The notes under the pieces: generated by a model
What the model was told of the DNA's origin: nothing
What the model saw: only the letters and a program-made list of their open reading frames with translations
Database searches by the model: none
Assembly (NCBI GenBank): GCA_038748065.1
Contig: JBCDJG010000089.1
Location: forward strand, 1 to 14,290
Length of the DNA stretch: 14,290 nucleotides
Reading direction: 5' to 3'
Source of the DNA: JBCDJG01 sp038748065
GTDB taxonomy: Bacteria; Pseudomonadota; Gammaproteobacteria; Pseudomonadales; Halieaceae
In this document: positions 1 to 6,914 of the stretch, one piece after another
Layout: every line of letters begins with the position of its first letter
Position numbering within the stretch: position 1 is the first letter of the stretch
Position numbers and translations under genes: made by a program

Positions 1-671
1 ACGCCGGCGACCACTGCGGGTGGTTTCTCTCCGGTCATCGAACTGATACGCGGCATAAGGTCGAAGTCGAAATTATCCGGGAAATCGATGCCACGGGTCA
101 TATTGGATTTGATGTCGCCAGGGCTCACACAGTTGGCGCGCACGCCACGCTTGGCATACTCAACAGCAATGCTGCGCGTCATGGCCAGCACTCCGCCCTT
201 GGTGGCAGAATAAATCGTGCCGCTGGGTAAGCCCGCTAGCGCCGCCGTTGAAGCCGCGTTCACAATGTTGCCGCCACTTTCTATCAGATGAGGCAACGCT
301 TGCCGACAAAGCAGCATAGTACCCGTCAGGTTAATCGCCACCACACGATTCCAATCCTCAGTGCGAATGCTGGCGGTATCGTCAAAGCGCAGAATACCGG
401 CCATATTGATCAGGGCATACAAGCCCCCAAAGCGCTCGACGCAGGCACTAACACAGTCAGCTACTGCCTCCTCGTCGCTGATGTCACAGATGTGCGTCTC
501 GGCTGTACCGCCAGCGCTGCGAATCTGGTCTGCCGTCGCCTCTACGCTGTCAGCGCTGATATCGACACAGAAGACCTGCCCGCCCTCCTGGCCGAGGCGC
601 AGCGCACTGGCCTGCCCGATGCCGCTGCCCGCACCCGTCACTAATACTGCCTTGCCTGCAAACCTGTCCAT
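1..671 (-). CDS. SDR family NAD(P)-dependent oxidoreductase (C-terminus beyond window)
   Basis: Classical short-chain dehydrogenase/reductase; 223 residues are visible and the 3' end lies beyond the left edge. Seen: the Rossmann glycine motif TGAGSGIG at residues 12-19, Asp37 at the end of the second strand (favours NAD(H) over NADP(H) in this family), NMAG at 89-92 in place of the usual NNAG, and the catalytic Ser141 and Tyr154-x-x-x-Lys158 (YSATK). The start is an ATG preceded by AAGGAT (678-683, complement) with a 6-base spacer. It is divergent from an operon carrying a ketosteroid-isomerase-like gene, so a hydroxysteroid or hydroxyacyl-CoA dehydrogenase role is plausible, but the substrate cannot be read from the sequence. 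The family assignment is secure; the specific reaction is unknown. Confidence 0.93.
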   Translation of the reverse strand, partial: MDRFAGKAVLVTGAGSGIGQASALRLGQEGGQVFCVDISADSVEATADQIRSAGGTAETHICDISDEEAVADCVSACVERFGGLYALINMAGILRFDDTASIRTEDWNRVVAINLTGTMLLCRQALPHLIESGGNIVNAASTAALAGLPSGTIYSATKGGVLAMTRSIAVEYAKRGVRANCVSPGDIKSNMTRGIDFPDNFDFDLMPRISSMTGEKPPAVVAG

Positions 672-901
672 CGCGCCATCCTTGTGGTCTTAAGTGGGGA
701 GAAGCTTTCTGTGAAATGCCGCCAGAATGCCGGGCACACCCCAGCCGGTCAAGTCGCCGGGTCTGTGACGCTAAACCACTGATTATTCTCGAATTCTGCT
801 GTCCAGACACTGGCCAGTTTTGTCAATGGGTATGGCTCATTAGGCCATTGCACCCGCAGTCCTGTTCGCTACCCTGATGGGCCTTTGAAAGGAGTGACAC
901 T
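672..901. other. 230-base divergent intergenic region with a 10-base palindrome
   Basis: This gap separates the divergent SDR gene and the acyl-CoA dehydrogenase operon and must hold the 5' control sites of both. A perfect palindrome ACTGGCCAGT sits at 809-818, loosely flanked by GACA (806-809) and TGTC (821-824). It is a candidate operator for a dimeric repressor, such as the TetR-type regulators common in acyl-CoA catabolic loci, but no regulator gene lies in the window. No convincing promoter for the plus-strand operon was found. No open frame with gene-like features is seen here. Confidence 0.35.
724..752 (-). promoter_or_regulatory. candidate sigma70-type promoter for the SDR gene
   Basis: On the minus strand TTGACC (complement of 747-752) is followed after exactly 17 bases by CATTCT (complement of 724-729). 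The -35 box matches consensus at 5 of 6 positions, but the -10 box is poor. It would give a leader of roughly 45 bases ahead of the SDR start. This is pattern recognition only. Confidence 0.25.
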
Positions 902-904
902 TTG
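888..904 (+). promoter_or_regulatory. strong Shine-Dalgarno site with TTG start codon
   Basis: AAAGGAG at 888-894 is followed by a 7-base spacer and TTG at 902. The upstream ATG at 877 is out of frame with the dehydrogenase, so TTG is the only start with good spacing. Confidence 0.75.
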
Positions 905-2089
905 GAAAATCTTGATACCTTTCGCACCGAGGTAAGAGCCTGGCTTGAGGATAATTGCCCCGAGTCACAGCGCCAGCCCACGACACCTGAGGAGCAGTAC
1001 TGGGGCGGGCGCCGCGGGAAGTTTCCCAGCGAAGACGCGCGCATATGGTTCGAGCGCATGCGCGACAAAGGCTGGACGGCACCGGAATGGCCTGTCGAGT
1101 ACGGTGGCGGTGGCCTGAATGACCAGCAGGCGCGGGTGCTCAAGGAAGAGATGAAGGCCATCAAGGCGCGTACGCCCTTATTCGGCCTCGGGATATGGAT
1201 GCTCGGCCCCGCCCTGTTGGAGTACGGCAACGAGGCGCAGAAGCAAGAGCACCTGCGCGCAATTGTCGACGGCAAGAGCCGCTGGGCGCAGGGCTATTCC
1301 GAGCCGGGAGCCGGCTCAGACCTCGCCAGCCTGCAGTGCAAAGCCGAGGACATGGGCGATCACTTCATGGTCAACGGCAGCAAGATCTGGACGACGGCGG
1401 CTGACAAGTGCGACTGGATTTTCTGCCTGGTACGCACGAACCCCGATGTCAAGAAGCAGGAAGGCATCAGCTTCTTGCTCGTCGATATGTACGCAGAGGG
1501 TATCTCCACGACACCCATCGAGTTGATTAGCGGCGAATCCGAATTCTGCCAGACCTTTTTCGACAACGTGAAAGTGCCCAAGGAAAACCTCGTGGGCGGG
1601 CTGAACAAAGGCTGGAGCGTGGCCAAGGCCCTGCTGGTGCACGAGCGCAAGCTGATGGCCGAGGTCGGCACTGATTCGCCACGGCAGGTTCTCGCACCTA
1701 ACCAGGTTGCCCGTGAATATCTCGCCTTCGCCGATGGCAAAATAGACGATGCAGAGTTACGCCGGCAGCTGGTGGAGTACGACATGCAGATGCACGCCAT
1801 CGGGCTTACCCATTTCCGCACCTTCGAGGAAAAGGTAGCGGGTCAGCGCAGCGCTGCGGGGCTGTGCATGAAATACCTGGGCTGCGAGGCCGAGGCCGCC
1901 AAAAGCGAGCTCTTGCTGGCCATCATGGGCAGCCAGGCGCTCGGCTGGGAAGGCGAAGGCTTTAGCGATGCAGAGATCGATACACTTCGCCTCTGGGCAA
2001 TGAGCAAGACCATGACCATCGCGGGGGGCAGCTCAGAAATTCAGCTCAACGTGGTAGCCAAGAACGTTCTGGAACTACCTCAGGAGTAA
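902..2089 (+). CDS. acyl-CoA dehydrogenase, catalytic (alpha-type) subunit of a probable heteromeric enzyme
   Basis: FAD-dependent acyl-CoA dehydrogenase of 395 residues, a normal family length; it would form the alpha-beta double bond of an acyl-CoA and pass electrons to ETF. Seen: N-terminal helical domain (about 1-120), substrate/FAD segment RWAQGYSEPGAGSD (127-140), and the C-terminal signature GGSSEIQ (375-381). The position of the usual C-terminal catalytic Glu (as in medium-chain enzymes) is Gly375. A candidate replacement base is Glu248 in HER (247-249), matching the helix-G Glu of isovaleryl-CoA dehydrogenase. The start is TTG, supported by a strong ribosome site. The stop is 4 bases from the next ATG, so the two dehydrogenase genes are probably translationally coupled. 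By analogy with Mycobacterium ChsE-type alpha2beta2 dehydrogenases the pair may act on a steroid-derived CoA ester; that substrate is inferred. Confidence 0.9.
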   Translation: MENLDTFRTEVRAWLEDNCPESQRQPTTPEEQYWGGRRGKFPSEDARIWFERMRDKGWTAPEWPVEYGGGGLNDQQARVLKEEMKAIKARTPLFGLGIWMLGPALLEYGNEAQKQEHLRAIVDGKSRWAQGYSEPGAGSDLASLQCKAEDMGDHFMVNGSKIWTTAADKCDWIFCLVRTNPDVKKQEGISFLLVDMYAEGISTTPIELISGESEFCQTFFDNVKVPKENLVGGLNKGWSVAKALLVHERKLMAEVGTDSPRQVLAPNQVAREYLAFADGKIDDAELRRQLVEYDMQMHAIGLTHFRTFEEKVAGQRSAAGLCMKYLGCEAEAAKSELLLAIMGSQALGWEGEGFSDAEIDTLRLWAMSKTMTIAGGSSEIQLNVVAKNVLELPQE

Positions 2090-2093
2090 GGGC

Positions 2094-3233
2094 ATGCCAC
2101 TGGTACTTAACGAAGAACAGCGCCTGCTGCAGGACACCGCCCGAGAATTTCTCGCCAGCCATGCCCCGGTCGAAGCGCTGCGCAAGCTGCGTGATAGCCG
2201 CGACTCACTGGGTTACGCACCGGCACTGTGGCAGCAGATGGCGGAGATGGGCTGGGCGTCCATTATTTTACCGGAAGCCTATGGCGGCCTTGAGTTCGGT
2301 TTCCTCGGCCTCGGCGTGGTCATGGAGGAGTCCGGACGCACGCTGACCGCATCCCCCCTGTTTGCATCCGCGGTGGTCGGCGCGTCGGCCATCCTGCTTG
2401 GCGGCAGCGAGACACAGAAAGAAGCCCTGCTGCCGGCAGTCGCTAGCGGCGAACTGACCCTGGCCCTGGCACTGGAGGAATCCAACCACCACCGGCCATC
2501 GCACATCGAAACGGCGGCGACCCCCACGGACGGTGGCTACCTGATCAACGGGCGCAAGTCCTTCGTTCTCGATGGGCATAGCGCCGACAAACTGATCGTG
2601 GTAACGCGTACCGGTGGCGACATCGGCAGTCAATCTGGTCTCACCCTATTCCTGGTCGACCGCGATGCACCCGGCGTCAGCTGTCAACGCACCATCATGG
2701 CAGACAGTCGAAATGCCGCTATTGTGGAACTCAAACAGGTACAGGTCGATGCAGAGGCCGTCATTGGCAGCGTCGATGACGGCTGGCAGGTGCTCGAGCC
2801 GACCCTGGACCGCGCCAGGGTTGCTGTCGCGGCGGAAATGATGGGCCTGGCACTCGAGGCCTTTGAACGCACCGTCGCCTACCTGAAGGAGCGCGAGCAG
2901 TTCGGGGTCAAGATCGGCAGCTTCCAGGCGCTTCAGCATCGCGCTGCCATCATGCAGTCGGAACTCGAACTATCACGCTCCGTGCTGCTGCAGGCACTGT
3001 CGGCCGTTGATGACTCCCCCGATCAGCTTCCCCTGCTCGCCAGCCTCGCCAAGACTCGACTCAACGACGTCGTTAAGCTTGTCACAAACGAAGCGGTGCA
3101 AATGCATGGCGGTATCGGCGTCACCGACGAGTTCGAGATTGGCTTCTTTCTAAAGCGCGCCCGCGTTGCCATGCAAATCTTTGGCGACAGCGGTTATCAC
3201 AAGGATCGCTACGCCAGCCTCTGCGGCTACTGA
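2094..3233 (+). CDS. acyl-CoA dehydrogenase family protein, probable non-catalytic (beta-type) partner subunit
   Basis: 379 residues with the acyl-CoA dehydrogenase fold: N-terminal helical domain (about 1-120), middle beta domain, FAD-contact segment REQFG (267-271), and QMHGGIG (336-342). Neither known catalytic Glu position is filled. The helix-G site is Ala241 (in LDRARVAVA), and the C-terminal site falls in IFGDSG (362-367), where Gly364 aligns with the medium-chain Glu. It still keeps FAD-binding features. This is what is expected for the second subunit of a split-active-site alpha2beta2 dehydrogenase, with the upstream gene supplying the base. AGGAG at 2082-2086, inside the end of the upstream gene, gives a 7-base spacer to ATG. 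An inactive paralogue is an alternative, but conserved flavin motifs and coupling argue for a working partner. Confidence 0.9.
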   Translation: MPLVLNEEQRLLQDTAREFLASHAPVEALRKLRDSRDSLGYAPALWQQMAEMGWASIILPEAYGGLEFGFLGLGVVMEESGRTLTASPLFASAVVGASAILLGGSETQKEALLPAVASGELTLALALEESNHHRPSHIETAATPTDGGYLINGRKSFVLDGHSADKLIVVTRTGGDIGSQSGLTLFLVDRDAPGVSCQRTIMADSRNAAIVELKQVQVDAEAVIGSVDDGWQVLEPTLDRARVAVAAEMMGLALEAFERTVAYLKEREQFGVKIGSFQALQHRAAIMQSELELSRSVLLQALSAVDDSPDQLPLLASLAKTRLNDVVKLVTNEAVQMHGGIGVTDEFEIGFFLKRARVAMQIFGDSGYHKDRYASLCGY

Positions 3234-3251
3234 ACTCATAAGGAGAACACT

Positions 3252-3608
3252 ATGGAAGCCAGTGACAAAATCGCCGTCGTCAACAAGTACGTCGAAGCCT
3301 TTGACCAACAGAGCCTCGACATCATCCGAGATATCTTCGCAGCGGACGCCACCGTTGAAGACCCGGTCGGCAGTCCGGCACACGAGGGTATTGACGCCAT
3401 CTGCGCGTTCTACGAGGGAGCGCTCTCGTCCGGCGCCAAACTGGAATTGACCGGGCCACAGCGCTGCGCGGGCAACGCCGTGGCCTTCCCCTTTGCTGCC
3501 GTCATGCCGGGCATGCGCATGGAGATTGTCGACGTTTTCGAGTTCAATGACGACGGCAAAGTAATCAGCATGAAGGCGTATTGGGGTCCGGAAAACGCCA
3601 TTACATAA
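3252..3608 (+). CDS. ksi: ketosteroid isomerase-like protein (steroid delta-isomerase, NTF2/SnoaL fold)
   Basis: Small 118-residue NTF2-like protein resembling bacterial 3-oxo-Delta5-steroid isomerases (about 125-131 residues), which move a double bond from Delta5 to Delta4 via a dienolate. Visible equivalents of the Pseudomonas putida and Comamonas testosteroni catalytic residues: Tyr13 (in NKYVEAF), Asp37 in ATVEDPVG (33-40), and Asp94 in IVDVFEF (92-98). The stretch LTGPQR (66-71) and the aromatic AYWG (109-112) also match the P. putida enzyme as remembered. AAGGAG at 3240-3245 lies 6 bases before ATG. It follows the dehydrogenase pair by 18 bases, so all three genes are probably one transcript. 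Many NTF2-like proteins act on other polyketide or terpenoid substrates, so the fold is firmer than the exact substrate. Confidence 0.82.
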   Translation: MEASDKIAVVNKYVEAFDQQSLDIIRDIFAADATVEDPVGSPAHEGIDAICAFYEGALSSGAKLELTGPQRCAGNAVAFPFAAVMPGMRMEIVDVFEFNDDGKVISMKAYWGPENAIT

Positions 3609-3743
3609 GCGGCGTCACGACGCGTCTGTCCGTCAGCCAGCGGACGCAGCTTGACCTGCTATCGCGGTCCTGTGGTGGGAGAAGCCACTGAAACGCGGAC
3701 TCCCAAACCGTCCTGTTACGGGACGACATAGAGGGACAAGCCC
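3609..3743. other. 135-base intergenic spacer with weak inverted repeats
   Basis: Between the isomerase and the phosphatase. It holds a 5-base-pair stem GTCCG/CGGAC (3628-3632 with 3641-3645, 8-base loop) and no T-tract, so no clear intrinsic terminator. TTGACC at 3651-3656 resembles a -35 box but has no matching -10. The spacing suggests that the phosphatase has its own promoter, which I cannot place. Confidence 0.3.
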
Positions 3744-4643
3744 ATGAATAAGAAAAAGATTCTCGGCCTCCTGTTTGCGACGCTCCTGCTTGGCGTCGCC
3801 GTTGTCCAGTTTATCCCGGGTGAACCTCTACTTATTCCTGCGGAACTGGACGAGGAACAGCGCGCCGCCCACCGGGTTCTGAACTTCAAGGGCATCGCCA
3901 ACTTCCGGGACATCGGTGGCTATAAAACCTTCGACGGACGCACCACAAAATGGGGTGTCCTCTACCGCTCCGGCAACTGGGCCGACGCAAGCCGCGCCGA
4001 TCTTCAGGGCATCCGGCGCCTTGGCCTCAATACCCTGGTCGACTTCCGCTCCACGATGGAAAAGGAGGAAGAGCCCGATCGGCTACCCGATCAATCAACC
4101 TTTGCCGTCGTCGAAATTCCTACCCTCGATGGCGAGGACAGCGCGGTTGCCGAGGAACTGAGAGAGCGCATCGAGAATGGCAATTTCGGCGATTTCGACC
4201 CCGACGCTTTTATGATTGAGGCCAATCGTGCGCTGGTGACCAAGTTCAAAGAGCAATATCGCGAGTTTTTCCAGACCGTGCTGGCCGCCAAGGGCGAGCC
4301 GGTCATCTGGCACTGCAGCGCCGGCAAGGACCGCGCAGGTTTCGCCGCTGCGGCCCTCCTTCGCGTACTCGGCGTAGATCAGGAAACAGTCCTGGATGAT
4401 TACATGCTGAGCAAGACTTACTCGGTGGAAGCCCGTCGCAACCTGCTGCGCGTGATGCGTGTCATGCAGGGCGAAGACGTGGCACAGAAGCTGGAGGTGC
4501 TGATGGGTGTAGAGCGTGACTGGCTGGAGGCAGCATTTGACGAGATCGACCAGCAGTACGGCAATTTTGATGGCTACGTCCGCGAAGGCCTTGGCCTGAC
4601 GGAGGCTGAGGTCCAACAGCTGCGCGACCAACTGCTGGAATAA
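3744..4643 (+). CDS. membrane-anchored tyrosine-phosphatase-like protein (LipA/MptpB class)
   Basis: 299 residues. An N-terminal basic stretch (MNKKK) and hydrophobic segment (about 6-24) form a signal anchor or uncleaved signal peptide, placing the catalytic domain in the periplasm. The domain shows NFRDIGGY (53-60), VDFRS (99-103) and the P-loop HCSAGKDRAG (190-199), with nucleophile Cys191 and phosphate-binding Arg197. These are hallmarks of the Y_phosphatase3 family, which includes Mycobacterium MptpB and Listeria LipA and contains enzymes acting on phosphotyrosine and phosphoinositides. The residue after Arg is Ala where Thr/Ser is usual in classical PTPs. GAGGGA at 3731-3736 gives a 7-base spacer to ATG. 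A GGDEF gene follows after 92 bases on the same strand. The physiological substrate is unknown. Confidence 0.87.
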   Translation: MNKKKILGLLFATLLLGVAVVQFIPGEPLLIPAELDEEQRAAHRVLNFKGIANFRDIGGYKTFDGRTTKWGVLYRSGNWADASRADLQGIRRLGLNTLVDFRSTMEKEEEPDRLPDQSTFAVVEIPTLDGEDSAVAEELRERIENGNFGDFDPDAFMIEANRALVTKFKEQYREFFQTVLAAKGEPVIWHCSAGKDRAGFAAAALLRVLGVDQETVLDDYMLSKTYSVEARRNLLRVMRVMQGEDVAQKLEVLMGVERDWLEAAFDEIDQQYGNFDGYVREGLGLTEAEVQQLRDQLLE

Positions 4644-4657
4644 TTCTCCCCTTAAGC

Positions 4658-4679
4658 GCTTGTCTTTGCCCGCACAAGC
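4658..4679 (+). terminator. weak stem-loop after the phosphatase gene
   Basis: GCTTGT (4658-4663) pairs with ACAAGC (4674-4679) around a 10-base loop, 14 bases after the phosphatase stop. There is no following run of T, so it is at best a weak or factor-dependent terminator and may be chance. Confidence 0.2.
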
Positions 4680-4735
4680 TCTTAGCCTCGTCACAGTGCC
4701 TATATTGGTACAGGCTAAAAGAGGGCAGCGACACC

Positions 4736-6895
4736 ATGCCACTCGCACAGACAGCCGCATGTACTGCCATCCTCTGGCTGCTGATTGCCTTGTCGGCAAG
4801 CGCCAGCGTCCCGCGCGCGGAGCAAGGTGTCATCGACCTGCGGAGCTGGTCATTTTCGGCTGACGGTGCGGTGGCACTCGATGGCGAATGGCAGTTTTAC
4901 TGGCAGGAGCTGTTGGCGCCAGAGCAGGTTTCGGACGCCGCCCAGCTGCAGAACGTACCCCAGAGCTGGAAACGCTATACCGGGAACCTGCCCACCGAAG
5001 GCTACGCCAGCTATCGACTGACCGTCCAGCTACCGCCGGGTCGACACAATCTCGCCATTTATAATCCCGGGCAGTACACCTCTACCGCCATCTGGGTCAA
5101 TGGAGAGCGCTATCAGGGCAGCGGCGAGATAGGTACCACCCGCGCCGACACAGTGCCCTCGAAGAAACGCATTGCACTGTTTCTAGGCGAAGCGGAAGGC
5201 GAACTGCAGCTAAACCTGCAAATCGCCAACTTCCACCATCGCAAAGCCGGTTTCAGTAACGCGCTAGTGCTCGGGCTGCCGGAGGACGTGCACAATTTTC
5301 AGCGGCGCGAATGGATATCTGATGCCCTGTTCGTCGGCATCACTCTGTGCGTGGGCATTTATTTCCTGTTGATGTACGGATCGCGGCGTGATGATTACGC
5401 CACCCTGTACTTCTCGCTCTTGTGCATCACCATCAGCTTGCGCAGCAGCCTCGTCAACCAAAGCCTGCTGGCCTGGCTGATGCCGGATAGCGCCTGGCAG
5501 GCGCTGTTAAAGGTCGAATACTTGAGTTTTTATTGGGCGCTGTCGCTTTTCGCAGGCTACCTGCGCGCCCTCTACCCTGAGGAGTACAGCCGCAAGCTCC
5601 TCATCGTCAGCGGGCTACTGGCCGGGGCCTTCTCTGTGGCAACGCTGCTATCGCCTACTCTGCTGGCCAGTCAGCTGATCCCGGGCTATCAGGGCGTCTA
5701 CCTGATCTTCCTCGCCATTATGTTCCACCGCCTCTATTACGTGGTCATCAATCGTCGTCAGTATCACCAGTACATCGCCGGCGCCTCCGTCATCATGACG
5801 GTGCTGATTATCATGGACATGCTTTACGTGATGGATTACCAGCCCCTGGCTAATTTGAGTCGCTTCAGTTTGCTGGTGTTCATACTGGTACAGGCAGGTA
5901 TGCTCTCCCGCCGCTCAGCGGACACATACCACAGAATCACACAGATCACGGAGGAACTTGAGGCGCGCAATGAACGACTGCGGGAGAGTGAGGAGACCTA
6001 CCGCAGCCTGTTCGAAGACTCTTTCGATACCATTTTTGTTTCCTCGAAGACCGGCCATCTCGTCGACATCAGCCCGGCCTGCGAGCGCCTGATCGGTTAT
6101 ACACCGGCGGAACTAAGAACGATGCGCGACCTGGACCTGCTGGGGCGTGAATCTGACCGGATTAAATTCGCTCGCGAAATGTCCAGCAGCGGTAACGTCG
6201 TCGATTTTCGTACCGAACTCCGCCATAAAGCAGGCCACATGGTGCCCGTTATGGTGACGGCCACCATGCGCGGCGGCAACCCGGAGAAGGGCTACCAGGG
6301 CTATGTACGCAACCTCAGTGACCAGCTCGAGGCTATCGAGCAGCGCCATCGCGCGGAACAGCTTGCCGTCATTGCCACTCTCGACCCACTGACCAGCGTC
6401 TACAACCGGCGGCACTTCGAGCAGGCGGCAAGACGTGAGCGGGCGCGCTCATCGCGCAATAACACGGCGCTGGCCTTGCTGATTCTGGACATTGATCATT
6501 TCAAGCAGGTCAACGACGAATATGGCCACCTCGCCGGCGATGAGGTCCTGGTCGCAGTTGCCCACCATATCCGAGGGGAGATTCGCGCGACAGACGTGAT
6601 GGCGCGCTACGGTGGCGAGGAATTTGTTTTGCTGATGCCAGAGACCACAGCGGAGCTGGCCGTGCAGCGTGGGCGCCAGCTCGGGGACGGCCTTTCCCAG
6701 CTAGAGATCAAGCGTGAGAGTGTCAACCTGAAGGTCACCGTCAGTATCGGCGTCGCTGACTGGCCCAGGAGCATTGAGCTGGAAGAGGCCTTGTTGCGTG
6801 CCGACCAGGCGCTGTACCGAGCCAAGGCTGAAGGCCGCAACCGCCTCGAACTATGGCAGGAGGACGCTCTCGCGACAGTGGCCAAAAGCGTTTAG
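4736..6895 (+). CDS. 7TMR-DISM / PAS / GGDEF diguanylate cyclase
   Basis: 719-residue membrane sensor that would make cyclic di-GMP. Order: signal peptide (about 1-24); periplasmic jelly-roll-like sensor (about 30-185) beginning with the DLRSWSF...LDGEWQFYW pattern of 7TMR-DISM proteins; a block of about seven membrane helices (about 194-390); a short coiled coil (about 398-420); a PAS domain (about 420-530); and a GGDEF domain (about 545-708). The cyclase starts with DPLTSVYNRR (550-559) and has the active-site loop GGEEF at 626-630. RATD at 617-620, five residues before it, is the canonical RxxD product-inhibition site. No EAL domain follows, so synthesis is the expected activity. GAGGG at 4721-4725 precedes ATG by 10 bases. 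The sensor domain is of a carbohydrate-binding-like fold, but the ligand is unknown. It converges with the next gene at a 19-base gap. Confidence 0.93.
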   Translation: MPLAQTAACTAILWLLIALSASASVPRAEQGVIDLRSWSFSADGAVALDGEWQFYWQELLAPEQVSDAAQLQNVPQSWKRYTGNLPTEGYASYRLTVQLPPGRHNLAIYNPGQYTSTAIWVNGERYQGSGEIGTTRADTVPSKKRIALFLGEAEGELQLNLQIANFHHRKAGFSNALVLGLPEDVHNFQRREWISDALFVGITLCVGIYFLLMYGSRRDDYATLYFSLLCITISLRSSLVNQSLLAWLMPDSAWQALLKVEYLSFYWALSLFAGYLRALYPEEYSRKLLIVSGLLAGAFSVATLLSPTLLASQLIPGYQGVYLIFLAIMFHRLYYVVINRRQYHQYIAGASVIMTVLIIMDMLYVMDYQPLANLSRFSLLVFILVQAGMLSRRSADTYHRITQITEELEARNERLRESEETYRSLFEDSFDTIFVSSKTGHLVDISPACERLIGYTPAELRTMRDLDLLGRESDRIKFAREMSSSGNVVDFRTELRHKAGHMVPVMVTATMRGGNPEKGYQGYVRNLSDQLEAIEQRHRAEQLAVIATLDPLTSVYNRRHFEQAARRERARSSRNNTALALLILDIDHFKQVNDEYGHLAGDEVLVAVAHHIRGEIRATDVMARYGGEEFVLLMPETTAELAVQRGRQLGDGLSQLEIKRESVNLKVTVSIGVADWPRSIELEEALLRADQALYRAKAEGRNRLELWQEDALATVAKSV

Positions 6896-6914
6896 CGGCG
6901 CACCAGCAAGAACA

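Noticed and set aside
823..1275. Minus-strand open frame of 150 codons opposite the first dehydrogenase
   Set aside because: Ser/Pro/Arg-rich translation with no recognisable domain; it is the antisense shadow of a clear coding gene.
3628..3645. Intrinsic terminator after the isomerase gene
   Set aside because: The stem is only 5 base pairs and no T-tract follows.
4701..4706. TATATT as a -10 box upstream of the GGDEF gene
   Set aside because: No -35 element at 16-18 bases upstream; the match alone is not enough.
4095..4799. Minus-strand open frame of 234 codons across the phosphatase and its 3' spacer
   Set aside because: Antisense to a gene with clear catalytic motifs; the translation has no family features.
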